Positions 40,150 to 55,486 of a DNA stretch of 64,000 bases are shown piece by piece; positions within the stretch are counted from its first letter, which is position 1, and each line of letters starts with the position of its first letter. The stretch is from Nephrocerus scutellatus (Eukaryota > Arthropoda > Insecta > Diptera > Pipunculidae), in contig OX352762.1 of the NCBI GenBank assembly GCA_947095585.1, positions 47,793,335 through 47,857,334 on the forward strand. The letters run 5' to 3'. Under the pieces are notes generated by a model. That model was given only the letters and a program-made list of their open reading frames with translations, searched no databases and was not told the origin of the DNA. A program made the position numbers and the translations under genes.

Positions 40150-43100
40150 GAAATTCCAGACCATAATGATCATATTCCAGAATTTCCATAGGAAGAAGTC
40201 TAATAGTCGCATCTTAGTTCTACATTCCGAATTTCATGCGAATCGCTTGGGAAATTTATTTGTTCCTGAAATTCCAGACCATAATGATCATATTCCAGAA
40301 TTTCCATAGGAAGAAGTCTAATAGTCGCATCTTAGTTCTACATTCCGAATTTCATGCGAATCGCTTGAGAAATTGATTTGTTCCAGAAATTCCAGACCAT
40401 AATGATCATATTCCAGAATTTCCATAGGAAGAAGTCTAATAGTCGCATCTTAGTCACACATTCCGGATTTCATGCGAATCTCTTGGGAAATTGCTTTATT
40501 CCAGAAATTCCAGAGAAAAATGATCATATTCCAGAATTTCCATAGGAAGAAATCTTATAGTCGCATCTTAGTCCTACATTCCGAATTTCATGCGAATCGC
40601 TTGCGAAATTGATTTGTTCCTGAAATTCCAGACCATTATGATCATATTCCAGAATTTCCATAGGAAGAAGTCTGATAGTCGCATCTTAGTTTTACATTCC
40701 GCATTTCATGCGAATCGCTTAAGAAATTGATTTGTTCCAGAAATTCCAGACCATAATGATGATATTCCAGAATTTCCATAGGAAGAAATCTTATAGTCGC
40801 ATCTTAGTTCTACATTCCGAATTTCATGCGAATTGCTTGAGAAATTGATTTGTTCCAGAAATTCCAGACCATAATGATCATATTCCAGAATTTCCAAAGG
40901 AAGAAATCTTATAGTCGCATCGTAGTTCTACATTCCTAATTTCATGCGAATCGCTTGAGAAATTGATTTGTTCCAGAAATTCCAGACGATAATGGTCATA
41001 TTCCAGAATTTCCATAGGAAGAAGTCTGATAGTCGCATCTTAGTTCTACATTCCGAATTTCCTGCGAATCGCTTGGGAAATTGATTTGTTCCAGAAATTC
41101 CAGACCATAATGATCATATTCCAGAATTTCCAAAGGAAGAAGTCTTTTAGTCGCATCTTAGTCCTTCATTCCGAATTTCATGCGAATCGCTTGAGAAACT
41201 GATTTTTTCCTGCAATTCCAGACGATAATGATCAAATTCCAGAATTTTCATAGGAAAAAGTCTTATAGTCGCATCTTAGTCCTACATTCCGAATTTCCTG
41301 CGAATCGCTTGAGAAATTGATTTGTTCCAGAAATTCCAGACCATAATGATCATATTCCAGAATTTCCAGACCATAATGATCATATTCCAGAATTTCCATA
41401 GGAAGAAGTCTAATAGTCGCAACTTAGTCACACATTCCGGATTTCATGCGAATCTCTTGGGAAATTGCTTTATTCCAGAGAAAAATGATCATATTCCAGA
41501 AGTTCCATAGGAAGAAATCTTATATTCACATCTTAGTCCTACATTCCGAATTTCATGCGAATCGCTTGAGAAATTGATTTGTTCCTGAAATTCCAGACCA
41601 TAATGATCATATTCCAGAATTTCCATAGGAAGAAGTCTTATAGTCGCATCTTAGTCCTACATTCCGAATTTCATGCGAATCTCTTGGGAAATGGCTTTAT
41701 TCCAGAAATTCCAGACAAAAATGATCATATTCCAGAAGTTCCATAGGAATAAATCTTATATTCACATCTTAGTCCTACATTCCGAATTTCATGCGAATCG
41801 CTTGAGAAATTGATTTGTTCCAGAAATTCCAGACCATAATGATCATATTCCAGAATTTCCATAGGAAGAATTCTTATAGTCGCATCTTAGTTCTACATTC
41901 CGAATTTCCTGCGAATCGCTTGAGAAATTGATTTGTTACAGAAATTCCAGACCATAATGATCATATTCCACAATTTCCATAGGAAGAAATCTTCTAGTCG
42001 CATCGTAGTTCTAAATTCCGAATTTCATGCGAATCGCTTGAGAAATTGATTTGTTACAGAAATTCCAGACCATAATGATCATATTCCAGAATTTCCATAG
42101 GAAGAAGTCTGATAGTCGCATCTATGTTCTACATTCCGAATTTCCTGCGAATCGCTTGAGAAATTGATTTGTTCCAGAAATTCCAGACCATAATGATCAT
42201 ATTCCAGAATTTCCATAGAAAGAAGTCTAATAGTCGCACCTTAGTTCTACATTCCGAATTTTATGCGAATCGCTTGGGAAATTTATTTGTTCCTGAAATT
42301 CCAGACCATAATGATCATATTCCAGAATTTCCATAGGAAGAAGTCTAATAGTGGCATCTTAGTTCTACATTCCGAATTTCATGCGAATCGCTTGAGAAAT
42401 TGATTTATTCCAGAAATTCCAGACCATAATGATCATATTCCAGAATTTCCATAGGAAGAAATCTTATAGTCGCATCGTAGTTCTAAATTCCGAATTTCAT
42501 GCGAATCGCTTGAGAAATTGATTTGTTCCAGAAATTCCAGACCATAATGATCATATTCCACAATTTCCATAGGAAGAAGTCTGATAGTCGCATCTTAGTT
42601 CTACATTCTGAATTTCCTGCGAATTGCTTGGGAAATTGATTTGTTCCAGAAATTCCAGACCATAATGATCATATTCCAGAATTTCCATAAAAGAAATCTT
42701 ATAGTCGCATCTTAGTTCTACATTCCGAATTTCCTGCGAATCGCTTGGGAAATTGATTTGTTCCAGAAATTCCAGACCATAATGATCATATTCCAGAAAT
42801 TCCATAGGAAGAAGTCTAATAGTCGCAACTTAGTCACACATTCCGGATTTCATGCGAATCTCTTGGGAAATTGCTTTATTCCAGAAATTCCAGAGAAAAA
42901 TGATCATATTCCAGAAGTTCCATAGGAAGAAATCTTATATTCACATCTTAGTCCTACATTCCGAATTTCATGCGAATCGCTTGAGAAATTGATTTGTTCC
43001 TGAAATTCCAGACCATAATGATCATATTCCAGAATTTCCATAGGAAGAAGTCTTATAGTCGCATCTTAGTCCTACATTCCGAATTTCATGCGAATCTCTT

Positions 43101-44057
43101 GGGAAATTGCTTTATTCCAGAAATTCCAGACAAAAATGATCATATTCCAGAAGTTCCATAGGAATAAATCTTATATCTTAGTCCTACATTCCGAATTTCA
43201 TGCGAATCGCTTGAGAAATTGATTTGTTCCAGAAATTCCAGACCATAATGATCATATTCCAGAATTTCCATAGGAAGAATTCTTATAGTCGCATCTTAGT
43301 TCTACATTCCGAATTTCCTGCGAATCGCTTGAGAAATTGATTTGTTACAGAAATTCCAGACCATAATGATCATATTCCAGAATTTCCATAGGAAGAAATC
43401 TTCTAGTCGCATCGTAGTTCTAAATTCCGAATTTCATGCGAATCGCTTGAGAAATTGATTTGTTACAGAAATTCCAGACCATAATGATCATATTCCAGAA
43501 TTTCCATAGGAAGAAGTCTGATAGTCGCATCTATGTTCTACATTCCGAATTTCCTGCGAATCGCTTGAGAAATTGATTTGTTCCAGAAATTCCAGACCAT
43601 AATGATCATATTCCAGAATTTCCATAGAAAGAAGTCTAATAGTCGCACCTTAGTTCTACATTCCGAATTTCATGCGAATCGCTTGGGAAATTTATTTGTT
43701 CCTGAAATTCCAGACCATAATGATCATATTCCAGAATTTCCATAGGAAGAAGTCTAATAGTGGCATCTTAGTTCTACATTCCGAATTTCATGCGAATCGC
43801 TTGAGAAATTGATTTATTCCAGAAATTCCAGACCATAATGATCATATTCCAGAATTTCCATAGGAAGAAATCTTATAGTCGCATCGTAGTTCTAAATTCC
43901 GAATTTCATGCGAATCGCTTGAGAAATTGATTTGTTCCAGAAATTCCAGACCATAATGATCATATTCCACAATTTCCATAGGAAGAAGTCTGATAGTCGC
44001 ATCTTAGTTCTACATTCTGAATTTCCTGCGAATTGCTTGGGAAATGGATTTGTTCCT
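40150..44057. repeat. Tandem segmental duplication, copy 1 (about 3.9 kb)
   Basis: Matches the following 3.9 kb at offset 3908, changing to 3917 past 41473. The 9-bp difference is a deletion inside copy 1 (TTCCAGAGAAAAATG, where copy 2 has TTCCAGAAATTCCAGAG). Shared rare variants include TAGTTTTACATTCCGC, CATTCCTAATTTC and the 30-bp duplication at 41325/45233. Boundaries are approximate. Confidence 0.8.
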
Positions 44058-47000
44058 GAAATTCCAGACCATAATGATCATATTCCAGAATTTCCATAGG
44101 AAGAAGTCTAATAGTCGCATCTTAGTTCTACATTCCGAATTTCATGCGAATCGCTTGGGAAATTTATTTGTTCCTGAAATTCCAGACCATAATGATCATA
44201 TTCCAGAATTTCCATAGGAAGAAGTCTAATAGTCGCATCTTAGTTCTACATTCCGAATTTCATGCGAATCGCTTGAGAAATTGATTTGTTCCAGAAATTC
44301 CAGACCATAATGATCATATTCCAGAATTTCCATAGGAAGAAGTCTAATAGTCGCATCTTAGTCACACATTCCGGATTTCATGCGAATCTCTTGGGAAATT
44401 GCTTTATTCCAGAAATTCCAGAGAAAAATGATCATATTCCAGAATTTCCATAGGAAGAAATCTTATAGTCGCATCTTAGTCCTACATTCCGAATTTCATG
44501 CGAATCGCTTGCGAAATTTATTTGTTCCTGAAATTCCAGACCATTATGATCATATTCCAGAATTTCCATAGGAAGAAGTCTGATAGTCGCATCTTAGTTT
44601 TACATTCCGCATTTCATGCGAATCGCTTAAGAAATTGATTTGTTCCAGAAATTCCAGACCATAATGATGATATTCCAGAATTACCATAGGAAGAAATCTT
44701 ATAGTCGCATCTTAGTTCTACATTCCGAATTTCATGCGAATTGCTTGAGAAATTGATTTGTTCCAGAAATTCCAGACCATAATGATCATATTCCAGAATT
44801 TCCAAAGGAAGAAATCTTATAGTCGCATCGTAGTTCTACATTCCTAATTTCATGCGAATCGCTTGAGAAATTGATTTGTTCCAGAAATTCCAGACGATAA
44901 TGGTCATATTCCAGAATTTCCATAGGAAGAAGTCTGATAGTCGCATCTTAGTTCTACATTCCAAATTTCCTGCGAATCGCTTGGGAAATTGATTTGTTCC
45001 AGAAATTCCAGACCATAATGATCATATTCCAGAATTTCCAAAGGAAGAAGTCTTTTAGTCGCATCTTAGTCCTTCATTCCGAATTTCATGCGAATCGCTT
45101 GAGAAACTGATTTGTTCCTGCAATTCCAGACGATAATGATCAAATTCCAGAATTTTCATAGGAAAAAGTCTTATAGTCGCATCTTAGTCCTACATTCCGA
45201 ATTTCCTGCGAATCGCTTGAGAAATTGATTTGTTCCAGAAATTCCAGACCATAATGATCATATTCCAGAATTTCCAGACCATAATGATCATATTCCAGAA
45301 TTTCCATAGGAAGAAGTCTAATAGTCGCAACTTAGTCACACATTCCGGATTTCATGCGAATCTCTTGGGAAATTGCTTTATTCCAGAAATTCCAGAGAAA
45401 AATGATCATATTCCAGAAGTTCCATAGGAAGAAATCTTATATTCACATCTTAGTCCTACATTCCGAATTTCATGCGAATCGCTTGAGAAATTGATTTGTT
45501 CCTGAAATTCCAGACCATAATGATCATATTCCAGAATTTCCATAGGAAGAAGTCTTATAGTCGCATCTTAGTCCTACATTCCGAATTTCATGCGAATCTC
45601 TTGGGAAATTGCTTTATTCCAGAAATTCCAGACAAAAATGATCATATTCCAGAAGTTCCATAGGAATAAATCTTATATTCACATCTTAGTCCTACATTCC
45701 GAATTTCATGCGAATCGCTTGAGAAATTGATTTGTTCCAGAAATTCCAGACCATAATGATCATATTCCAGAATTTCCATAGGAAGAATTCTTATAGTCGC
45801 ATCTTAGTTCTACATTCCGAATTTCCTGCGAATCGCTTGAGAAATTGATTTGTTACAGAAATTGCAGACCATAATGATCATATTCCAGAATTTCCATAGG
45901 AAGAAATCTTCTAGTCGCATCGTAGTTCTAAATTCCGAATTTCATGCGAATCGCTTGAGAAATTGATTTGTTACAGAAATTCCAGACCATAATGATCATA
46001 TTCCAGAATTTCCATAGGAAGAAGTCTGATAGTCGCATCTATGTTCTACATTCCGAATTTCCTGCGAATCGCTTGAGAAATTGATTTGTTCCAGAAATTC
46101 CAGACCATAATGATCATATTCCAGAATTTCCATAGAAAGAAGTCTAATAGTCGCACCTTAGTTCTACATTCCGAATTTCATGCGAATCGCTTGGGAAATT
46201 TATTTGTTCCTGAAATTCCAGACCATAATGATCATATTCCAGAATTTCCATAGGAAGAAGTCTAATAGTGGCATCTTAGTTCTACATTCCGAATTTCATG
46301 CGAATCGCTTGAGAAATTGATTTATTCCAGAAATTCCAGACCATAATGATCATATTCCAGAATTTCCATAGGAAGAAATCTTATAGTCGCATCGTAGTTC
46401 TAAATTCCGAATTTCATGCGAATCGCTTGAGAAATTGATTTGTTCCAGAAATTCCAGACCATAATGATCATATTCCACAATTTCCATAGGAAGAAGTCTG
46501 ATAGTCGCATCTTAGTTCTACATTCTGAATTTCCTGCGAATTGCTTGGGAAATTGATTTGTTCCAGAAATTCCAGACCATAATGATCATATTCCAGAATT
46601 TCCATAAAAGAAATCTTATAGTCGCATCTTAGTTCTACATTCCGAATTTCCTGCGAATCGCTTGGGAAATTGATTTGTTCCAGAAATTCCAGACCATAAT
46701 GATCATATTCCAGAATTTCCATAGGAAGAAGTCTAATAGTCGCAACTTAGTCACACATTCCGGATTTCATGCGAATCTCTTGGGAAATTGCTTTATTCCA
46801 GAAATTCCAGAGAAAAATGATCATATTCCAGAAGTTCCATAGGAAGAAATCTTATATTCACATCTTAGTCCTACATTCCGAATTTCATGCGAATCGCTTG
46901 AGAAATTGATTTGTTCCTGAAATTCCAGACCATAATGATCATATTCCAGAATTTCCATAGGAAGAAGTCTTATAGTCGCATCTTAGTCCTACATTCCGAA

Positions 47001-47967
47001 TTTCATGCGAATCTCTTGGGAAATTGCTTTATTCCAGAAATTCCAGACAAAAATGATCATATTCCAGAAGTTCCATAGGAATAAATCTTATATTCACATC
47101 TTAGTCCTACATTCCGAATTTCATGCGAATCGCTTGAGAAATTGATTTGTTCCAGAAATTCCAGACCATAATGATCATATTCCAGAATTTCCATAGGAAG
47201 AATTCTTATAGTCGCATCTTAGTTCTACATTCCGAATTTCCTGCGAATCGCTTGAGAAATTGATTTGTTACAGAAATTCCAGACCATAATGATCATATTC
47301 CAGAATTTCCATAGGAAGAAATCTTCTAGTCGCATCGTAGTTCTAAATTCCGAATTTCATGCGAATCGCTTGAGAAATTGATTTGTTACAGAAATTCCAG
47401 ACCATAATGATCATATTCCAGAATTTCCATAGGAAGAAGTCTGATAGTCGCATCTATGTTCTACATTCCGAATTTCCTGCGAATCGCTTGAGAAATTGAT
47501 TTGTTCCAGAAATTCCAGACCATAATGATCATATTCCAGAATTTCCATAGAAAGAAGTCTAATAGTCGCACCTTAGTTCTACATTCCGAATTTCATGCGA
47601 ATCGCTTGGGAAATTTATTTGTTCCTGAAATTCCAGACCATAATGATCATATTCCAGAATTTCCATAGGAAGAAGTCTAATAGTGGCATCTTAGTTCTAC
47701 ATTCCGAATTTCATGCGAATCGCTTGAGAAATTGATTTATTCCAGAAATTCCAGACCATAATGATCATATTCCAGAATTTCCATAGGAAGAAATCTTATA
47801 GTCGCATCGTAGTTCTAAATTCCGAATTTCATGCGAATCGCTTGAGAAATTGATTTGTTCCAGAAATTCCAGACCATAATGATCATATTCCACAATTTCC
47901 ATAGGAAGAAGTCTGATAGTCGCATCTTAGTTCTGAATTTCCTGCGAATTGCTTGGGAAATTGATTT
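44058..47967. repeat. Tandem segmental duplication, copy 2 (about 3.9 kb)
   Basis: Second copy of 40150-44057. Both copies contain an internal repetition of about 1.4 kb (the ATTCTGAATTTCCTGCGAATTGC monomer recurs near 46520 and 47935). Parts reappear near 53.5-54.4 kb at an offset of about 7660. Confidence 0.78.
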
Positions 47968-49189
47968 GTTCCAGAAATTCCAGACCATAATGATCATATT
48001 CCAGAATTTCCATAAAAGAAATCTTATAGTCGCATCTTAGTTCTACATTCCGAATTTCCTGCGAATCGCTTGGGAAATTGATTTGTTCCAGAAATTCCAG
48101 ACCATAATGATCATATTCCAGAATTTCCAAAGGAAGAAATCTTTTAGTCGCATCTTAGTCCTTCATTTCGAATTTCATGCGAATCGCTTGAGAAACTGAT
48201 TTGTTCCTGCAATTCCAGACGATAATGATCATATTCCAGAATTTCCATAGGAAAAAGTCTTATAGTCGCATCTTAGTCCTACATTCCGAATTTCCTGCGA
48301 ATCGCTTGAGAAATTGATTTGTTCCAGAAATTCCAGACCATAATGATCATATTCCAGAAATTCCAGACCATAATGATCATATTCCAGAATTTCCATAGGA
48401 AGAAGTCTAATAGTCGCATCTTAGTCACAAATTCCGGATTTCATGCGAATCTCTTGGGAAATTGCTTTATTCCAGAAATTCCAGAGAAAAATGATCATAT
48501 TCCAGAAGTTCCATAGGAAGAAATCTTATATTCACATCTTAGTCCTACATTCCGAATTTCATGCGAATCGCTTGAGAAATTGATTTGTTCCTGAAATTCC
48601 AGACCATAATGATCATATTCCAGAATTTCCATATGAAGAAGTCTTATAGTCGCATCTTAGTCCTACATTCCGAATTTCATGCGAATCTCCTGGGAAATTG
48701 CTTTATTCCAGAAATTCCAGACAAAAATGATCATATTCCAAAAGTTCCATAGGAATAAATCTTATATTCACATCTTAGTCCTACATTCCGAACTTCATGT
48801 GAATCGCTTGAGAAATTGATTTGTTCCAGAAATTCCAGACCATAATGATCATATTCCAGAATTTCCATAGGAAGAATTCTTATAGTCGCATCTTAGTTCT
48901 ACATTCCGAATTTCATGCGAATCTCTTGGGAAATTGCTTTATTCCAGAAATTCCAGACAAAAATGATCATATTCCAGAAGTTCCATAGGAAGAAATCTTA
49001 TATTCACATCTTCGTCCTACATTCCGAATTTCATGCAAATCGCTTGAGAAATTGATTTGTTCCAGAAATTCCAGACCATAATGATCATATTCCAGAAATT
49101 CCAGACCATAATGATCATATTCCAGAATTTCCATAGGAAGAAGTCTAATAGTCGCATCTTAGTCACAAATTCCGGATTTCATGCGAATC

Positions 49190-51508
49190 GCTTGGGAAAT
49201 TGATTTTTTCCAGAAATTCCAGACCATAATGATCATATTCCAGAATTTCCATAGGAAGAAGTCTGATAGTCGCATCTTAGTTCTACATTCCGAATTTCCT
49301 GCAAATCGCTTGGGTAATTGATTTGTTCCAGAAATTCCAGACCATAATGATCATATTCCAGAATTTCCAAAGGAAAAATTCTTTAAGTCGCATCTTAGTC
49401 TTACATTCCGAATTTCATGCGAATCTCTTGAGAAACTGATTTGTTCCTGCAATTCCAGACCATAATGATCATATTCCAGAATTTCCATAGGAAAAAGTCT
49501 TATAGTCGCATCTTAGTCCTACATTCCGAATTTCATGCGAATCGCTTGAGAAATTGATTTGTTCCAGAAATTCCAGACCATAATGATCATATTCCAGAAA
49601 TTCCAGACCATAATGATCATTTTCCAGAATTTCCATAGGAAGAAGTCTAATAGTCGCATCTTAGTCACACATTCCGAATTTCATGCGAATCTCTTTGGAA
49701 ATTGCTTTATTCCAGAAATTCCAGAAGTTCCATAGGAAGAAATCTTATATTCACATCTTAGTCCTACATTCCGAATTTCATGCGAATCGCTTGAGAAATT
49801 GATTTGTTCCTGAAATTCCAGACCATAATGATCATATTCCAGAATTTCCATAGGAAGAAGTCTTATAGTCGCATCTTAGTCCTATATTCCGAATTTCATG
49901 CGAATCTCTTGGGAAATTGTTTTATTCCAGAAATTCCAGACAAAAATGATCATATTCCAGAAGTTCCATAGAAAGAAATCTTATATTCACATCTTAGTCC
50001 TACATTCCGAATTTCATGCGAATCGCTTGAGAAATTGATTTGTTCCAGAAATTCCAGACCATAATGATCATATTCCAGAATTTCCATAGGAAGAAGTCTG
50101 ATAGTCGCATCTTAATTCTACATTCCGAATTTCCTGCGAATCGCTTGAGAAATTGATTTGTTCCAGAAATTCCAGTCCATAATGATCATATTCCAGAATT
50201 TCCATAGGAAGAATTCTAATAGTCGCATCTTAGTTCTACATTCCGAATTTCATGCGAATCGCTTGGGAAATGGATTTGTTCCTGAAATTCCAGACCATAA
50301 TGATCATATTCCAGAATTTCCATAGGAAGAAGTCTAATAGTGGCATATTAGTTCTACATTCCGAATTTCATGCGAATCGCTTGAGAAATTGATTTATTCC
50401 AGAAATTCCAGACCATAATGATCATATTCCAGAATTTCCATAGGAAGAAATCTTATAGTCGCATCTTAGTTCTACATTCCGAATTTCATGCGAATCGCTT
50501 GGGAAATTGATTTGTTCCAGAAATTCCAGACCATAATGATCATATTCCCAGAATTTCCATAGGAAGAAATCTTATAGTCGCATCGTAGTTCTAAATTCCG
50601 AATTTCATGCGAATCGCTTGAGAAATTGATTTGTTCCAGAAGTTCCAGACCATAATGATCATATTCCACAATTTCCATAGGAAGAAGTCTGATAGTCGCA
50701 TCTTAGTTCTACATTCTGAATTTCCTGCGAATTGCTTGGGAAATTGATTTGTGTTCATATTCCAGAAATTCCAGACCATAATGATCATATTCCAGAATTT
50801 CCATAGGAAGAAGTCTAATAGTCGCATCTTAGTCACACATTCCGAATTTCATGCGAATCTCTTGGGAAATTGATTTGTTCCAGAAATTCCAGACCATAAT
50901 GATCATATTCCAGAATTTCCATAGGAAGAAGTCTTATAGTCGCATCTTAGTCCTACATTCCGAATTTCATGCGAATCTCTTGGGAAATTGCTTTATTCCA
51001 GAAATTCCAGACAAAAATGATCATATTCCAGAAGATCCATAGGAAGAAATCTTATATTCACATCTTAGTCCTACATTTCGAATTTCATACGAATCGCTTG
51101 AGAAATTGATTTGTTCCAGAAATTCCAGACCATAATGATCATATTCCACAATTTCCATAGGAAGAAGTCTGATAGTCGCATCTTAGTTCTACATTCCGAA
51201 TTTCCTGCGAATCGCTTAAGAAATTGATTTGTTCCAGAAATTCCAGACCATAATGATCATATTCCAGAATTTCCATAGGAAGATTTCTTATAGTCGCATC
51301 TTAATTCTACATTCCGAATTTCCTGCGAATCGCTTGGGAAATTGATTTGTTCCAGAAATTCCAGACCATAATGATCATATTCTAAAATTTCCATAGGAAG
51401 CAGTCTGATAGTCGCATCTTAGTTCTACATTCCGAATTTCATGCGAATCGCTTGAGAAATTGATTTCTTCCTGAAATTCCAGACCATAATGATCATATTC
51501 CAGAATTT
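49190..51508. repeat. Segmental duplication, copy 1 (2.3 kb; partner 56883-59201)
   Basis: Constant offset 7693 bp. Shared rare variants are GCAAATCGCTTGGGTAATTG (49301 and 56994), the 21-bp-deleted monomer (49718 and 57411), ATTCCCAGAATT (about 50545) and GATTTGTGTTCATATTCC (about 50745). The copies part beyond about 51508/59201. Confidence 0.82.
50200..51506. repeat. 1307-bp tandem duplication, copy 1
   Basis: Followed head-to-tail by an almost identical 1307-bp copy (51507-52813). The unit is eleven monomers plus 9 bp. It contains the GTGTTCATATTCC insertion variant (50750, 52057) and AGAAGATCCATAGG (about 51029, 52336). Confidence 0.85.
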
Positions 51509-52813
51509 CCATAGGAAGAATTCTAATAGTCGCATCTTAGTTCTACATTGCGAATTTCCTGCGAATCGCTTGGGAAATGGATTTGTTCCTGAAATTCCAG
51601 ACCATAATGATCATATTCCAGAATTTCCATAGGAAGAAGTCTAATAGTGGCATATTAGTTCTACATTCCGAATTTCATGCGAATCGCTTGAGAAATTGAT
51701 TTATTTCAGAAATTCCAGACCATAATGATCATATTCCAGAATTTCCATGTGAAGAAATCTTATAGTCTCATCTTAGTTCTACATTCCGAATTTCATGCGA
51801 ATCGCTTGGGAAATTGATTTGTTCCAGAAATTCCAGACCATAATGATCATATTCCCAGAATTTCCATAGGAAGAAATCTTATAGTCGCATCGTAGTTCTA
51901 AATTCCGAATTTCATGCGAATCGCTTGAGAAATTGATTTGTTCCAGAAGTTCCAGACCATAATGATCATATTCCACAATTTCCATAGGAAGAAGTCTGAT
52001 AGTCGCATCTTAGTTCTACATTCTGAATTTCCTGCGAATTGCTTGGGAAATTGATTTGTGTTCATATTCCAGAAATTCCAGACCATAATGATCATATTCC
52101 AGAATTTCCATAGGAAGAAGTCTAATAGTCGCATCTTAGTCACACATTCCGAATTTCATGCGAATCTCTTGGGAAATTAATTTGTTCCAGAAATTCCAGA
52201 CCATAATGATCATATTCCAGAATTTCCATAGGAAGAAGTCTTATAGTCGCATCTTAGTCCTACATTCCGAATTTCATGCGAATCTCTTGGGAAATTGCTT
52301 TATTCCAGAAATTCCAGACAAAAATGATCATATTCCAGAAGATCCATAGGAAGAAATCTTATATTCACATCTTAGTCCTACATTCCGAATTTCATACGAA
52401 TCGCTTGAGAAATTGATTTGTTCCAGAAATTCCAGACCATAATGATCATATTCCACAATTTCCATAGGAAGAAGTCTGATAGTCGCATCTTAGTTCTACA
52501 TTCCGAATTTCCTGCGAATCGCTTAAGAAATTGATTTGTTCCAGAAATTCCAGACCATAATGATCATATTCCAGAATTTCCATAGGAAGATTTCTTATAG
52601 TCGCATCTTAGTTCTACATTCCGAATTTCCTGCGAATCGCTTGGGAAATTGATTTGTTCCAGAAATTCCAGACCATAATGATCATATTCTAAAATTTCCA
52701 TAGGAAGCAGTCCGATAGTCGCATCTTAGTTCTACATTCCGAATTTCATGCGAATCGCTTGAGAAATTGATTTGTTCCTGAAATTCCAGACCATAATGAT
52801 CATATTCCAGAAT
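51507..52813. repeat. 1307-bp tandem duplication, copy 2
   Basis: Second copy of 50200-51506, with a few single-base differences. A third, dispersed copy lies at about 57893-59201 and a fourth at about 60616-61900. Confidence 0.83.
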
Positions 52814-54984
52814 TTCCATAGAAAGAAATCTTATAGTCGCATCTTAGTTCTACATTCCAAATTTCATGCGAATCGCTTGAGAAATTGATTTATTCCAGAA
52901 ATTCCAGACAATAATGATCATATTCCAGAATTTCCATAGGAAGAAGTCTGATAGTCGCATCTTAGTTCTACATTCCGAATTTCCTGCGAATCGCTTGGGA
53001 AATTGATTTGTTCCAGAAATTCCAGACCATAATGATCATATTCCAGAATTTCCAAAGGAAGAAGTCTGATAGTCGCATCTAAGTTCTACATTCCGAATTT
53101 CATGCGAATCGCTTGAGAAATTGATTTGTTCCTGAAATTCCAGACCATAATGATCATATTCCAGAATTTCCATAGAAAGAAATCTTATAGTCGCATCTTA
53201 GTTCTACATTCCAAATTTCCTGCGAATCGCTTGAGAAATTGATTTGTTCCAGAAATTCCAGACCATAATGATCATATTCCAGAATTTCCAGACCATAATG
53301 ATCATATTCCAGAATTTCCATAGGAAGAAGTCTAATAGTCGCAACTTAGTCACACATTCCGGTTTTCATGCGAATCTCTTGGGAAATTGCTTTATTCCAG
53401 AAATTCCAGAGAAAAATGATCATATTCCAGAAGTTCCATAGGAAGAAATCTTATATTCACATCTTAGTCCTACATTCCGAATTTCATGCGAATCGCTTGA
53501 GAAATTGATTTGTTCCTGAAATTCCAGACCATAATGATCATATTCCAGAATTTCCATAGGAAGAAATCTTCTAGTCGCATCGTAGTTCTAAATTCCGAAT
53601 TTCATGCGAATCGCTTGAGAAATTGATTTGTTCCAGAAATTCCAGACCATAATGATCATATTCCAGAATTTCCATAGGAAGAAGTCTGATAGTCGCATCT
53701 ATGTTCTACATTCCGAATTTCCTGCGAATCGCTTGAGAAATTGATTTGTTCCAGAAATTCTAGACCATAATGATCATATTCCAGAATTTCCATAGGAAGA
53801 AGTCTAATAGTCGCATCTTAGTTCTACATTACGAATTTCATGCGAATCGCTTGGGAAATTTATTTTTTCCTGAAATTCCAGACCATAATGATCATATTCC
53901 AGAATTTCCATAGGAAGAAGTCTAATAGTGGCATCTTAGTTCTACATTCCGAATTTCATGCGAATCGCTTGAGAAATTGATTTATTCCAGAAATTCCAGA
54001 CCATAATGATCTTATTCCAGAATTTCCATAGGAAGAAATCTTATAGTCGCAACGTAGTTCTAAATTCCGAATTTCATGCGAATCGCTTGAGAAATTGATT
54101 TGTTCCAGAAATTCCAGACCATAATGATCATATTCCACAATTTCCATAGGAAGAAGTCTGATAGTCGCATCTTAGTTCTACATTCTGAATTTCCTGCGAA
54201 TTGCTTGGGAAATTGATTTGTTCCAGAAATTCCAGACCATAATGATCATATTCCAGAATTTCCATAAAAGAAATCTTATAGTCGCATCTTAGTTCTACAT
54301 TCCGAATTTCCTGCGAATCGCTTGGGAAATTGATTTGTTCCAGAAATTCCAGACCATAATGATCATATTCCAGAATTTCCAAAGGAAGAAATCTTTTAGT
54401 CGCATCTTAGTCCTTCATTCCGAATTTCATGCGAATCGCTTGAGAAACTGATTTGTTCCTGCAATTCCAGACGATAATGATCATATTCCAGAATTTCCAT
54501 AGGAAAAAGTCTTATAGTCGCATCTTAGTCCTACATTCCGAATTTCCTGCGAATCGCTTGAGAAATTGATTTGTTCCAGAAATTCCAGACCATAATGATC
54601 ATATTCCAGAAATTCCAGACCATAATGATCATATTCCAGAATTTCCATAGGAAGAAGTCTAATAGTCGCATCTTAGTCACACATTCCGGATTTCATGCGA
54701 ATCTCTTGGGAAATTGCTTTATTCCAGAAATTCCAGAGAAAAATGATCATATTCCAAAAGTTCCATAGGAAGAAATCTTATATTCACATCTTAGTCCTAC
54801 ATTCCGAATTTCATGTGAATCGCCTGAGACCATAATGATCATATTCCAGAATTTCCATAGGAAGAATTCTTATAGTCGCATCTTAGTTCTACATTCCGAA
54901 TTTCATGCGAATCACTTGGGAAATTGCTTTATTCCAGAAATTCCAGACAAAAATGATCATATTCCAGAAGTTCCATAGGAAGAA

Positions 54985-55486
54985 ATCTTATATTCATATC
55001 TTCGTCCTACATTCCGAATTTCATGCAAATCGCTTGAGAAATTGATTTGTTCCAGAAATTCCAGACCATAATGATCATATTCCAGAAATTCCAGATCATA
55101 ATGATCATATTCCAAAATTTCCATAGGAAGAAGTCTAATTGTCGCATCTTAGTTACACATTCCGAATTTCATGCGAATCTCTTGGGAAATTGCTTTATTC
55201 CAGAAATTCCAGACAAAAATGATCATATTCCAGACGTTCCATAGGAAGAAATCTTATATTCACATCTTAGTCCTACATTCCGAATTTCATGCGAATCGCT
55301 TGAGAAATTGATTTGTTCCTGAAATTCCAGACCATAATGATCATATTCCAGAATTTCCATAGGAAGAAGTCTTATAGTCGCATCTTAGTCCTACATTCCG
55401 AATTTCATGCGAATCTCTTGGGAAATTGCTTTATACCAGAAATTCCAGACAAAAATGATCATATTCCAGAAGTTCCATAGGAAGAA
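54985..55486. repeat. 502-bp higher-order repeat, copy 1
   Basis: Four monomers, three of 118 bp and one of 148 bp (with the 30-bp internal duplication), repeated head-to-tail at 55487-55988 at offset 502. Shared markers include ATTCATATCTTCGTCC, ATGCAAATCGC and TAATTGTCGC. Confidence 0.8.
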